From contig JAUIRK010001057.1 in assembly GCA_030549495.1 (NCBI GenBank), forward strand, positions 863,501-927,500: DNA of 64,000 nucleotides, given 5' to 3'. The DNA comes from Nectonema munidae (lineage: Eukaryota > Nematomorpha > Nectonematoida > Nectonematidae). Below are positions 49,450 through 61,700 of the stretch, piece after piece. Both the position numbers and the translations under genes were made by a program. Under the pieces are notes generated by a model that did not search any database, had not been told where the DNA came from, and saw nothing but the letters and a program-made list of their open reading frames with translations. How positions within the stretch are numbered: position 1 is the first letter of the stretch; every line of letters starts with the position of its first letter.

Positions 49450-50963
49450 TATCTCCAACCCGTATATTACGATGATTCTTCTCCAACCTGTATTCTACGA
49501 TGATTCAACTCCAAACTATATACTACAATGATTCATCTCTAACCTGTATACTACGATGATTCATCTCTAACCTGTATACTACGATGATTCATCTTCAACC
49601 TGTATACTACGATGGTTTCTATTCCATGTACAAATAACTAGGGAGACAATGTTCAACTTTCTGTTCACATTCTGCTAGATGTAAGATTTGATATACCTCA
49701 TTGGGGAGACGATGCTACATAAGTTATTACCTATATACATTATACCTGTATACTACGATGGTTCATCTCCAACCTGTATACCGCGATAATTCATATCAAA
49801 GAATCGAAAAATATTTTTTAAAAAATCAAAAAATATCAAACTTTCTGTTCATATTTTGCTACCTCATACGATGTTACAAAAGTTATTACCTATACTTTGC
49901 AATTTGCACGATTTTAAATATTATATTTGTCAAATAATCAAAATAAAATTCTGTAATCAAAGAATCGAAAAATATTCTTTAAAAAATCAAAAAATATCAA
50001 ACTTTCTGTTCATATTTTGCTACCTCATACGATGTTACAAAAGTTATTACCTATACTTTGCAATTTGCACGATTTTAAATTTTATATTTGTCGAATAATC
50101 AAAGAATCGAAAAATGTTCAAATCAAAAAATATTTATTCTTTTTAAATATATCGTTGGCTCCCCTTACTTTTAGTTACGTATGTGCATAATTTGATAAAA
50201 ATTAATTATTAAAGACTAGGTTTATCTTTCAATTTTAAAAGTAAGGGGAGCCAACGATATATTTAAAAAGAATAAATATTTTTTGATTTGAACATTTTTC
50301 GATTCTTTGATTATTCGACAAATATAATATTTAAAATCATGCAAATTGCAAAGTATAGATAATAACTTTTGTAACATCGTATGAGGTAGCAAAATATGAA
50401 CAGAAAGTTTGATATTTTTTTATTTTTTAAAAAATATTTTTCGATTCTTTGATTACAGAATTTTATTTTGATTATTTGACAAATATAATATTTAAAATCG
50501 TGCAAATTGCAAAGTATAGGTAATAACTTTTGTAACATCGTATGAGGTAGCAAAATATGAACAGAAAGTTTGATATTTTTTTATTTTTTAAAAAATATTT
50601 TTCGATTCTTTGATATGAATTATCGCGGTATACAGGTTGGAGATGAACCATCGTAGTATACAGGTATAATGTATATAGGTAATAACTTATGTAGCATCGT
50701 CTCCCTCCGAAAGTGGGGATATCAAATCTTACATCTAGCAGAATGTGAACAGAAAGTTGAACATTGTCTCCCTAGTTATTTGTACATGGAATAGAAACCA
50801 TCGTAGTATACAGATTGAAGATGAATCATCCTAGTAAACAGGTTGGAGATGAATCATCGTAGTATACAGGTTGGAGATGAATCATTGTAGTATATAGTTT
50901 GGAGATGAATCATCGTAGAATACAGGTTGGAGAAGAATCATCTTAATATACGGGTTGGAGATA
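49450..50963. mobile_element. Foldback element: two about 725-bp inverted arms, 62-bp loop
   Basis: Left arm 49450-50173 and right arm 50236-50963 are inverted copies differing by a few percent. Each arm has two layers: outer tandem units of about 28 bp (CTGTATACTACGATGATTCA) and inner repeats of about 150 bp (ATCAAACTTTCTGTTCATAT..., TTACAAAAGTTATTACCTAT). A GGGGAGACAA-like segment is between them. The loop is unique AT-rich DNA. Similar short peptides predicted from both arms are only translations of the inner repeat. No transposase is encoded. Target duplication not identified. Confidence 0.92.
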
Positions 50964-52260
50964 TATATATATATTAAACTGTAGCAGTTTGTTTAAAATC
51001 GTTTTTGAAATTTTACAAGCTTTTTAGATTTACTTGGAATCTTATTAAAAAACTAAGTTTTTTCTACAAAAAAATTAGTATTACTTAGAAAAGTATATGG
51101 TTTAAGAAACACATATTTGAAAATTTTTAAATAAACACACTTTTGAAGCTCTCTTTTTTTAAAACGGAGTTTATTTTAACTATAAAAAATATTGTACAAA
51201 AAATACTCTTTTATATTAGAAAAAAAATTATAAAAATCGTATGCTTTCAACTTGAGTTAATATAAAATTTAAAATTACATTTTTAATCTTTCTTTTTTTA
51301 AATAATTTAAAATATTTTAATTCAAATTAATTTAACAATTAATTTATTATTATATCATTATTATTGGTTAAGAGTTTATTTCAAAAAAATTTAATTAACT
51401 AATGTCAATTTTTTTTAAATATTAGGTCAACAAAATTTTTGATTTATGCATTGAACATGAGTTTGGTAAAACCTTATTTTATTAATGGTAAGGAATATTT
51501 TGCTACCATAATAATTCTTTACTCACATTTTTAGTTGATTTTGGTATTAATGGATAAAAATGAAAAATAACTTAATTTTTTGTTTGACGTAAATTAGACG
51601 TGGATCAACTATTTATCATTTAATAAATATTAAAAGACATGACCATTCTATAAGTTTATTATAAAAAATGAGAAATAAAATTTTTTATTTTTAAACTTTT
51701 CTGAGTTTCTGTATATTAGATCTAAGGTATCAAATTGAGCATGATCGAGCCTAATATATCTAGGCTTCGCAGTCAAGTTTTTAAATAAAATTTTCGAATC
51801 TTTCGATGAGTGTGTTTATAAAAATTGCCAGACCTAAATTACTCGAAAAATTTCAAAGTTCGAAACGTTTGTCCTTTAACATAAATGTTTTGCACTTATA
51901 TATTTGACCTAATGTTTAGAACTCACTTAAATTTAACAAAAGCCATAGATGGATGGAATATACGCCCATAACTAACATTTCTGATATGGTATGCGAGAAA
52001 AAAATACATTTATTGGTATTACAAAAAGGTAAAAACCATATTTTTATAGTGTCGATAAAAAAACAGAAAGTAACCAAAACTAATTTGAAAATCTGTTAGA
52101 GGCAGAATACATTTCCTGTAGAATAAGGTACCTTAAAAATAATATGATAATTCTAAAATTTGAAAAGTCGGCATATCTTTTCAAAATGTTTAAAGGTATT
52201 ACTCAAAATAAAGCAGTAATACAGTGTATGTAAATATGAAAAATTCAAACAACAATTTGA
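50964..52260. other. AT-rich intergenic DNA, no gene seen
   Basis: No supported frame, RNA gene or repeat. Confidence 0.4.
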
Positions 52261-52268
52261 AATACTAT

Positions 52269-52475
52269 CACTCCATTTGCTCTAATTTTGCAATCTCCTC
52301 CTTAAGCGGTGAAAGTTACTATCTTGCGATACCATGGCTTTTGACATTTATTACGGGAAAATGCTTTTGATCCACAACCATTACAAGAGATATTCTACAG
52401 CTACATTTGCGTATTCAAAACCCAATAATCGATCGGCTAATTCGATAAGATTTTTCATAAAAATGTCCACTAATG
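52269..52475 (-). pseudogene. Possible MYND-type zinc-finger remnant or exon
   Basis: The - strand reads IFMKNLIELADRLLGFEYAN (about 52470-52400), then in a shifted frame SCNGCGSKAFSRNKCQKPWY (52392-52335), then LKEEIAKLEQME and a stop (52305-52269). The middle part resembles a MYND finger (CxxCG..A..RCxKCQxxWYC) lacking its third and later Cys. It lies just downstream of the PICK1 polyadenylation signal and so would be a separate gene piece. Too short and broken to be sure. Confidence 0.3.
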
Positions 52476-52542
52476 AGCTCATTGTACATGAGTATAATAC
52501 AGGCTTATAAAAGATAAAAAATAATGGAAAAAATCATTATAA

Positions 52543-52548
52543 TTTATT
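52543..52548 (-). promoter_or_regulatory. Putative polyadenylation signal of PICK1
   Basis: AATAAA on the - strand, about 92 nt after the PICK1 stop codon. Confidence 0.6.
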
Positions 52549-52639
52549 TATATATTAATATTGCAACTGACATTTTTAAATTTAAAAATCATTCAAAACA
52601 CAAATCAAATAATAATAATAAAGATTGCACAATTAATAT

Positions 52640-52795
52640 TCAGTCAAGAGATAGTAAATTTTCTGGCATGTTCGTTTCGGACTTACTTTCGAGAAGGCAG
52701 TCAATCAAATTTTCATCTGGGGATGGTGCATTCATCTCATTGCAATTTTCATCATCATTATGATTGTTGCTTTGAGTGGCAAAGTCTAGGTCTAT
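52640..52795 (-). CDS. PICK1: PICK1 terminal exon, C-terminal tail
   Basis: 156 nt including TGA. IDLDFATQSNNHNDDENCNE then MNAPSPDENLIDCLLESKSE and TNMPENLLSLD. The IDL start follows FPIE as VDL does in human PICK1. The rest is a polar, probably disordered tail. Confidence 0.9.
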   Translation of the reverse strand: MDLDFATQSNNHNDDENCNEMNAPSPDENLIDCLLESKSETNMPENLLSLD

Positions 52796-55700
52796 CTAGA
52801 TAAATTACATTAACATATTAGCCTCAAAAATCCAAAGACATGGATATGTTTCAAAGAAAATAAATTAAAAAAATATTTTAAAATGTCTTTATAGATTAGG
52901 ATAATATGAAATTTGAATGCTTAATAAAACGATTACGAGCTGTTCACTTGAAAAAAATATCACATGCATTCTTTATAAAAGAAAAAAAGCACACAGAAAG
53001 ATAGGCAAGTTAGAGAGAGATGGCCGCATATGTAGAAATCTTGAAGGTGTCAAATGAATCAAAAAGCCAAATAATATGCTGGATCAACGCTCTTCTAGAA
53101 CTTAAAAATGATCACTTCCATCTACTACTGTAATCAACACCTATTAAAAATACTTGTATCGTTTTGCGATCATCAACGTAATCTTCGCACAAGTTTTGCA
53201 ATTTGAGGTGTAAATTTTTGGTTTTTTTCTTGTTGCGCTTTCGTGGGGCTTATTTATCATTATTATAAAATAATGATATTCTATCAAGTCTTATAACAAG
53301 AAATTAAAACTAAAATAAAAAATAAAATTTATTTTGCTTGCTTGTTTTTTAACTTTTTTTAATAAAAGCTTGCTTTTATTGATTTTTTTCTTCAAAATAA
53401 AATTCAAAAATGACTTTAAACTCCCTTGAAAAGATTAGTTCGTTTCCGTTTAAAAGATGTCAACTTATGCATTTAATTTTTCTAATTTTACTACTAAAGT
53501 TAGATTACTTTATGCTTTATAAAATAAACTATACCCTTTAGCTCACTAGCGGTTCGTGTAAAAGTATTTATAAATATGTGGTTCATAACAATAAAATGTC
53601 AAGAACCCTAGGCCTAGAAAGAATGTCTAAAAAGAGCGACGGAGAGAGCGGAACTTATAAGGTATAACAAATGTTTAAAATATAGAGAATCAAGGGGTAT
53701 TAAAATAGAAAAAATATATAAATTGATAATTACAAAAGATAAAAAAACACAATTGAATTGAAAAACAATATAGCTTAAATTTTTAGTCAAAAAAACAAAC
53801 TCAGAATTAGAATCAATTTAAACAGAAAAAGTATATTCAAAAGTAGGACACAAGCAGAAGTTAAGGCTGAAAATTATATCGCTTCATCATATGTCGCTCA
53901 GTTGTTGTTCCCTGTTGTGTCGTTCTTTAGTGTATGGCAAAAACTCATGAGTGTCATAATACATAATACAATTTAATTAAACTAGCTATACACAGTAATT
54001 GACTTTGCTTGTATATATTATATATAATGTAGGGAATGGTTAAAAATGATTCATTTTTAGCCAATCAGATCGAAGATTTTTAGGCAGTTTATTTAAATAG
54101 TCAATAATTTATTCAAGAAATGTTCAAATAGTAAAGTATAGCAAAAACTTTTCTGGTCACAAAAAAGATCATAACTCTTTAAATAAATAGTATTTCAATA
54201 TCAAAATGCAAGAATTTGCGAAAACTAACCTCAATGGGGAAAATCTTCAATTGAACCATCAAAGCTTCGCAATACTCATGGTACTCGGACAAGGATGAAG
54301 TCAACCGTGTCAAATGCTTGATCATGTCTTGCACTAAATTTGCAAAAATTATCATCGATAAGAAACTTATCGTCTTTTAGATCCTTGCTCCACCATGCCG
54401 ACTGTCACATCTAGAGTTGATTATATCTTTCGCTTCTAGTGAATTCCCCGTATAAAATATCTGTTCTCGGGATTTTAAAACTGCAAGTATTAATTCCTAA
54501 GTATTAACTTATTTAACTGACATTTATAATAGGTGAAAGGCATCATGGGATGGATACCTTGCATCAATACAAAAATGTTTCTTGACTGAAATTGAGAAGG
54601 AGCCGCCGTGAGCGCATTCATAACTAAACCCTTCATGGAAAATTGAAAGCAGAAAGAATATAGGAAAAACGTTTCGGTGATGAAAGTGTCACAATTTCTC
54701 ACGAGACGCTTTGTCCAATCTAAGGAGACAAAGATGAATAATAATATCTATCGAGTTGGTATTTTTTGGGGCAGAGTTTATTTTAAGTAATTAAAACTAA
54801 AAACACATTTTAAAATGGATGAAAAGATTTTTATTAAATCGAGTTGAAAACATCATTTCTAATTGATACAGACGTGTTTTATATTATTGACTAGTATACA
54901 CTCAATCTCAAATAAACATACTCATAATGGAAAGAAGGTAGGAAATTCCTATTTTAACCCGTTAACGACCAAAATAATCAGACGATATCTAGTATAAAGC
55001 AGGTTTGTATTAAAAAGCATTAATAAATGCAGACGATTCGCATTTTTGTAAAGTTGACATATGTCGACTGTGGTTGTTAAGCGATTAAACACAAGTTTAA
55101 CTTGAAAATCTACAAAGAGCAATTTAAATACAGCACAAAAAACATTAAAAAGACGTAATGCAAGAGTACTTTGCTTTTGATCGAGAAGCTCCATTTTCTC
55201 CAAGACATCGTTGCGAAGATTAATGAATCGGCAACGCGCATCTTGACGACATCTTAAAACCAATCTAAATCAATGTGTTTAAAATTAGTGAAGACGTTTC
55301 AATACTTTTTTTCACCAGCGGAAAGGTAAACAAGAATTTCGTGCAAGCGGCCATCCCTCGTTCATATTTAGAATTTTGTGTGATTTCCAAGTACGTAAAA
55401 CACGAACATATCCCTGGTATTTATTGGACAGTTAGAATTCAAAAATTGCAACTTCTTATCCACCTCTCAATACTTCCAAAACTGTTACAATGCTAAATAC
55501 GTCTCTTATTTCAACTAATTTTTATCATTATAAAAGTTTTGAATTGTTTTATCGATATCTTTACAGAAAGGTAGTTATGATAATAGATTTTTTTATATAA
55601 TAACGATAGTATTTTAAATTGATATTAAAACTTTTTTGAAAACGTATGCAGATTTTTAGCACAGAATGCTCAAAAGAGTTTGCGAACTCTGTACACAGAA

Positions 55701-58700
55701 TATCCATAATAGAGATGCTAAGACAGAACCAAAGTATTCGATTGCAAAAACTGAATAAGAATAAAAATACCCTAACCCACTTCGGTGCTAGTCTAAGTTT
55801 TGCAACCTCGTTCAGAAGTTTAAATTGACTCTTGAAATGATAAGATCAACATCCAGAGTAGAGACAAATTAACTCTTCTTACCTAATATTTGAAAGTGTG
55901 GATAGAAAAATTTATATAAAAAATCTTAGCGACGTAATGAATTTTTGGGGGCTTAGCTGAGACGGTTGAAACTAACTTCGCGGAAAGGCCTAGTAGAGTC
56001 AATTGAAGAAACACAGGCAAGAAAGAAAAGAGGGATAAAATGAAGTCAGCATCTCATTAATAAAAACCCCTGCGTAAGATTTAGAAAACCTATGTAAGCT
56101 AATTAAATTCTTTTATAAGGGCTGGCTTATATTCTAACTACCAAAAAAGAGAGTTTTTAATCCATTAGTGGCTGTTTTAATAGAGATTGTCATTTTTAAA
56201 ATTGTCAAATTTTGATGAAATTTAATATGATATAAAGTCGGTCTATATACTTTTAATGCAAAGTTTGCCTCAAAAAACAGATCAGAAATAACGAATACGA
56301 GTTTTAAGAAAATTTTCTTGCTTGAACTGAAATTTACTAAGACATCATCTATTCTGAGTTTTTATCTATTACGGCAACCATGATTTTATGCTTGATATAT
56401 ATGTCGACCAAATGATATTCTCATCCAAACCCGCGTCCAAATTTTTTTGAGGATAAAAGGCACCGAACTTTCCGTGAGGACTGGACGAGAACACGTGACT
56501 CATATAATGACTCGAGCTTAAGGAAAGTATATGCGCGCATTTATTATGGTGAAAAATAATGATTCTTGATTAGGGGTATCACAATTTTTTTAAGTTTTTG
56601 TACATATTATATACATATTCTTGTTTCTCTCGTTATGCCCATTCCGAATATATCAATTAGATTCGATAAAAATAAAAAATTTGAAAAAATTGGGTAAAAT
56701 AATTTTTCACTGTTTGACAAATTTATCGCCATAACAAATGTTGGTGCGCATCTTATGTGAAAATAAGTGACATAAGATTACACTTTTATAGATTTATTTA
56801 TAAAAAAACAAGTTTTTTTGTTTGTTTTCCTTGATCTGTGGGATTTATGCAACAGTTGAAATCTTTCCGATTGAATTGTCGCTTTATTTTGTACCATTCT
56901 TGTATTTTTTATCTTTACTAATAAAATTCAAAATTACATTCTTTAAATATGAATAAAAACCATATGGTTCAATCTTCCTTTTTTAAAAATCCATTTTTTC
57001 CCATTTTATTAAATTTGATTAAAATATTTACGAACTTTTCATGTTTGATGAAGGTAAATACAACATACCACTTGCTAACACAAAAAGACTTCATATTTTT
57101 TACAGATTGTGGAAAAAATTACATTCTAGAATTTCCGTATATTGATTTTTTTATGTAAAAGTAAAAGGCAATTAAGATTGTAAAAATTATTTAAAAAAAA
57201 GTTATTAACCTATTTTTGAATTGTATTTGGCAAAAACAAACAAACATTGTACTTTGATGATAAAAAACAAATACTTTTTTAAAAATTTTCACAGTTAAAA
57301 TAAAATTGGAAAACATCATTTATAGTTTTGTATTGTTATTTGTTTATAAAGTTAGTAATCAAAATTAAAATGATTGTTTAAAAATGGCAACTAATTTATT
57401 TTTTGGAAAAGTTTTCAAAGACGTATTTGTCACACGTTTTGATGTATCCTAAAACCGCTCGAGCTTGAACACGGAAGACAACGCCTCATAATTTTTGGCC
57501 TCTATCTAGCAAAACCATAAAAGTATGAAGACGTAAGGCAGCCCTTTTTATACCGGCATTTATCTGTGTATGTGTTTTGAAATATATAAAAGGAAGACAA
57601 CTTTTTATACTTTTTATAAAATTTATTCTATGTGCAAAAATTCTGTTTTTTTTTGATAAAGTTCACTACAATTAAATGCCTATCAATCTTTTTCAGCTTT
57701 ATTTATAAGTATTTTTAAATATTATCTAATGATATGATCTCGATTTTCTCTTGAGTATCTGTAATAAATATGACGTTATTCAATTTTATGAGGTAGGACA
57801 TAGGTGCATGTAACAATAGAGATTGCACCGCTCGTAGTAGAGTAAAAAGCCTCGTTAGAACTTAGACTCCGCATTTCGTCAGAGCCATAAACTTCATTAG
57901 TGGGTGATGCAGGAACGTTACTTAAACAAATAATAAACATTCTGAACTATCTGCGATTTTTCACATTCGTTGTTTAGTTACTACGTAAAAATTACTTATA
58001 TATTCAATTTTTTTAAATTTATGAATCTTTTCACAAAAGTTAGTTAATGAAGGAGGGGTTAAGCTCGCAGAGATGGAGAGGATAGTGCTGTTTGCAAGGC
58101 CTTAGTGACGGCAGGCTCACGAAGTAAAAGTACCTGTATTCGTAATTGCCGGTCTCTATTCTGTAAAGTGGTTCATTCATAGAAGAAAATAAAAGCTCTT
58201 CATCATCCATCTCCTTGATTTTCAGGCAATATGACTAAAAATATGACATTTACAGAAATAATCATTCATGGAAACATGCAGGCAGGGCAGCAAGAAATAT
58301 TGTAAGTGGGAAATTAATATTTTTTTGTAACTCACGACATGCAAAGTTACTGCGACAGTTTAGAAATCGTAAAAACGAGAATGCGATGCTTTAAGACAAA
58401 TTTTCCCCACTTATGTTGAACTATGCTTAATGAAGCCAATGATGAATTTGAAACCATAATCTTTGAGTAAGAAGGCATGGCACCCAGCCAACTTTTCTCT
58501 AGCCTAGCTATATTTTATGAACTAAACACGAAGCCAAAATTTTAATAAAGACAGTTTTTAGATTCCTTAAATTTGGAATTATCTTTCATAGCTATAAATT
58601 TTAGAAGAGATGGCCTAAAATAATTCAAACTATATAAAAAATGAAAAGATTAAAATAAGCTAACTCTTAACTTTAAATGTCTGCTGATATGTAGATAATA

Positions 58701-61700
58701 CTGAGTGATAAAGCATGCATTTAAAAATCTAATTTAATATAAACACAAATGTAGATAAAATGGCGCTGAGACTTCATAAATAAAAGTTGTAAAGAAAATA
58801 AATTGAAAACGAAAAAAAAAAATTTACAAAAATAAAATTTTACGCCATATAAAATAACTGAAGAAGGTCATAGTGACCGAAATATTATTGCTTGTATTTT
58901 GTTTTAAATAAAAGATTTACTCAACGTTTTCAATTTATTTTTTTAATATAAACACATTTTGGAATGAACTAAATATTCAGGTAGATCATTAGATGGATAA
59001 AATTACGTGATATTTTTCTCGAGTAAAAAAGAAAATTCATTGGATACTGACTGGTTAAATTTAGCGAAACTGCGTAAAACTAATTTCTTCTTTATTGGAT
59101 TTCGCCAAAAACGGAGGCAGCGGCAGTAAAGGCTTTAGAGCTTCTCTCTCTCTCTCTGATTCCAACGCCTATGATTCGCATCTATTTTTATGAGTGTAGA
59201 AGTAATCACTAATTTTATTAAGATTTATTAAGTGTTAGAGTACTTAATTAAGATAAAGTTCTCTATAGTTCTTTGATGGACGATATAAAGATTAATCCAA
59301 TTTTATTAATAGTTTTCGTCATTGACTGCCAATATAATCAGTTACAATTTTTTCAAATTAGAAAAGGATTTGCACAACCTGGAATGTCAGTTTGATGTAC
59401 TACCTTTTCTTCATTTGTTTAATTTTTAAATTTATTCTTTAGTGTTGAAAAGTCAAAACGATGCGCAAGTTCAGATTATTTTTTAAACAGTTAATTACTA
59501 TTTTAGCTATGTGCTTAAATTAATAAAAATTTTCTTTTATTATAAAAATTAACATTCATGTTTTACAGAGGAGAAGTATATTATTCTTAAGAACTTACGC
59601 TGCAATAAAATACATTATTAATTTTATTCAAGATATATTCAGGAAAAAGTCAATCATCGAATAACTACACCTTTGACATAGACTAGAGAATGTGATATGT
59701 ATGGGATTATGTTTAAAATATGGTAAAGATAGCCCCAGCCCCGATCAGGAATCGAACTCAGAGCAACTGGACCGAGAATCTACGCTTTCATTACAGTGGA
59801 ACGAGGTCTAGCATTTATTGGTCGGTTGCAAGACGATTTGACCGGTGTTATCAAATTGGGGCCCGTGCCTTGAAGGGGCCCCGCGCCAGTGGGCCTTTTT
59901 TTTCTATTATATGAGGTACAAAATACTACTAAAAACGTAAAATGAAAGGTGAGATCATCTTTCTCATAATATTAATTTATTATGCATGCCGAATTTAGTA
60001 AATTATCATTGTCTCACCTGCCCCTTAGCAATGACGATTTTTTCACTTTTTCAATGCGACGTGAAAAAAATATCGCGTATTTTTTTTTATACTTTTTTAA
60101 ACATTTAAGTATTCTACTGCTTCAAATTTCGAAAAAGAATTTTGAAAGATTTGCTAATACAAAAAGCTAGAAGAGCCTTTTTCTAAAAGAGTATATGTAA
60201 TTGCTTAATTTGCCTCTCTTTAAGCAAAACAATAAAAGTATCCATATTGCCTTAGAATTTTTTTTATACCAAGGATTAAATGCGCTTTTTTATAAGGGCG
60301 TGAGTAGGGTTGGTTAGATGCTGGATTCGATAACTCAAGGTCTTGGGTTCGATCCCGCATCAAGCCTGCTTTCCTCATAGTTCGATACAAGCGGCGCAAT
60401 TGTGCCCTCTCGATGAAAACACCCTATCGTACCTTTACCTTTATATGAAATATAAACACCGATAAATTTCACTATGTAGAGTCGGTGCCGCGCTATCGGA
60501 TTTCTAATGGGGTCCCGCAATTCTTAGCACCGGCCTTGATTATACTTATATAAGTAAATTGGAAAAATTCAAATTTTTCAATATAATTTTTATTCATTTT
60601 TTTATCAAACAATAAAATACCCTAAAACAGGCATGTCAAACTCGGAGTCCCATGAGGGCCAAAGGAGTGAGTTTGTGTTCTCATGAGGGCCGCACTCCTA
60701 CAATTATATTTAAAGTTGTTCAATAAAAATTATTGCAGAATATTTTACTTTTAACTTAGAAACATGTAATGGTTTGATTATATTCAAAAATGCAAGTACA
60801 AAGTCATGTATAGTTAAACAAAATAATTTAATTAAAAAATTAGCAAGGATATAAATCTGTTCTTTATTTTAATATAAAAAAAGTTTATAAGGCAACATAC
60901 ATGGCCCACATGTATTTGAATGAACTACAAATGAAATGCACATAAATCACAATAGTTCAAAATAAACATTTATTATTAATTATTCAAATACTTTACATGT
61001 TCTTGTCCCGAGGCTTGACACCTCTTGTTATTGACAATCTTTGCTATGTCTGGCTGAATTTTCTACGCAGTGCGAACTTTTATAAGAGATGATAAGTGAA
61101 AATCAGTCAACCTAGTTCTCTGAGAAGTCTAAATCTACACTTATACATAAAATTATAATTAATAATACTGTAATCTGTGTGGGCCGCAAATCTGCTTGTA
61201 ATGGGCCGCATGTTGGACATAGCTGCCCTAAAACATTCCTTCCAGGAGTAAAAATGTTAAAATACGTAATGTTGTTTATTGTAGAGTGAAAAAATTAAGC
61301 CTCTCATTAAAAAAATATTTGAAAATTAATCCAAAAAAGATGCATATTATTTGATAGAATTAAAAAAAAGCATACTAAATACTCAAATTTGACATCTGCA
61401 TATTTTTTTATTGTTAGTTTGAGATCTGGAATAGCTTTGGATAGGAAAGTGTGCATATCTTTAATAATCTGAAATAAAAAACTGGGTAAAAAGGAAGGAA
61501 AAATATTAAAATAAAGAAAAGCAGACAATTTTGGTTTTTTTAAGCATGTCAAAGGCAAATTTATCCATTTCTTGATGAATTTTACCAAATTTCGTGAAGG
61601 CTTCTGAAGGCGACTTTTGAGGCTCATGAGCACCAATCCAACAAAATTGTTCTCCAAGAGCTGCAAACAATAAAATCAGAAGTTGGATAACAAAAAATAG

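Noticed and set aside
49701-50553. Several 78-80 residue frames with the same peptide on both strands
   Set aside because: They are translations of the inner repeats of the foldback element, not genes.
54490-54702. - strand frame inside a PICK1 intron as an extra exon
   Set aside because: Flanking PICK1 exons join correctly without it, and the peptide has no PICK1 similarity.
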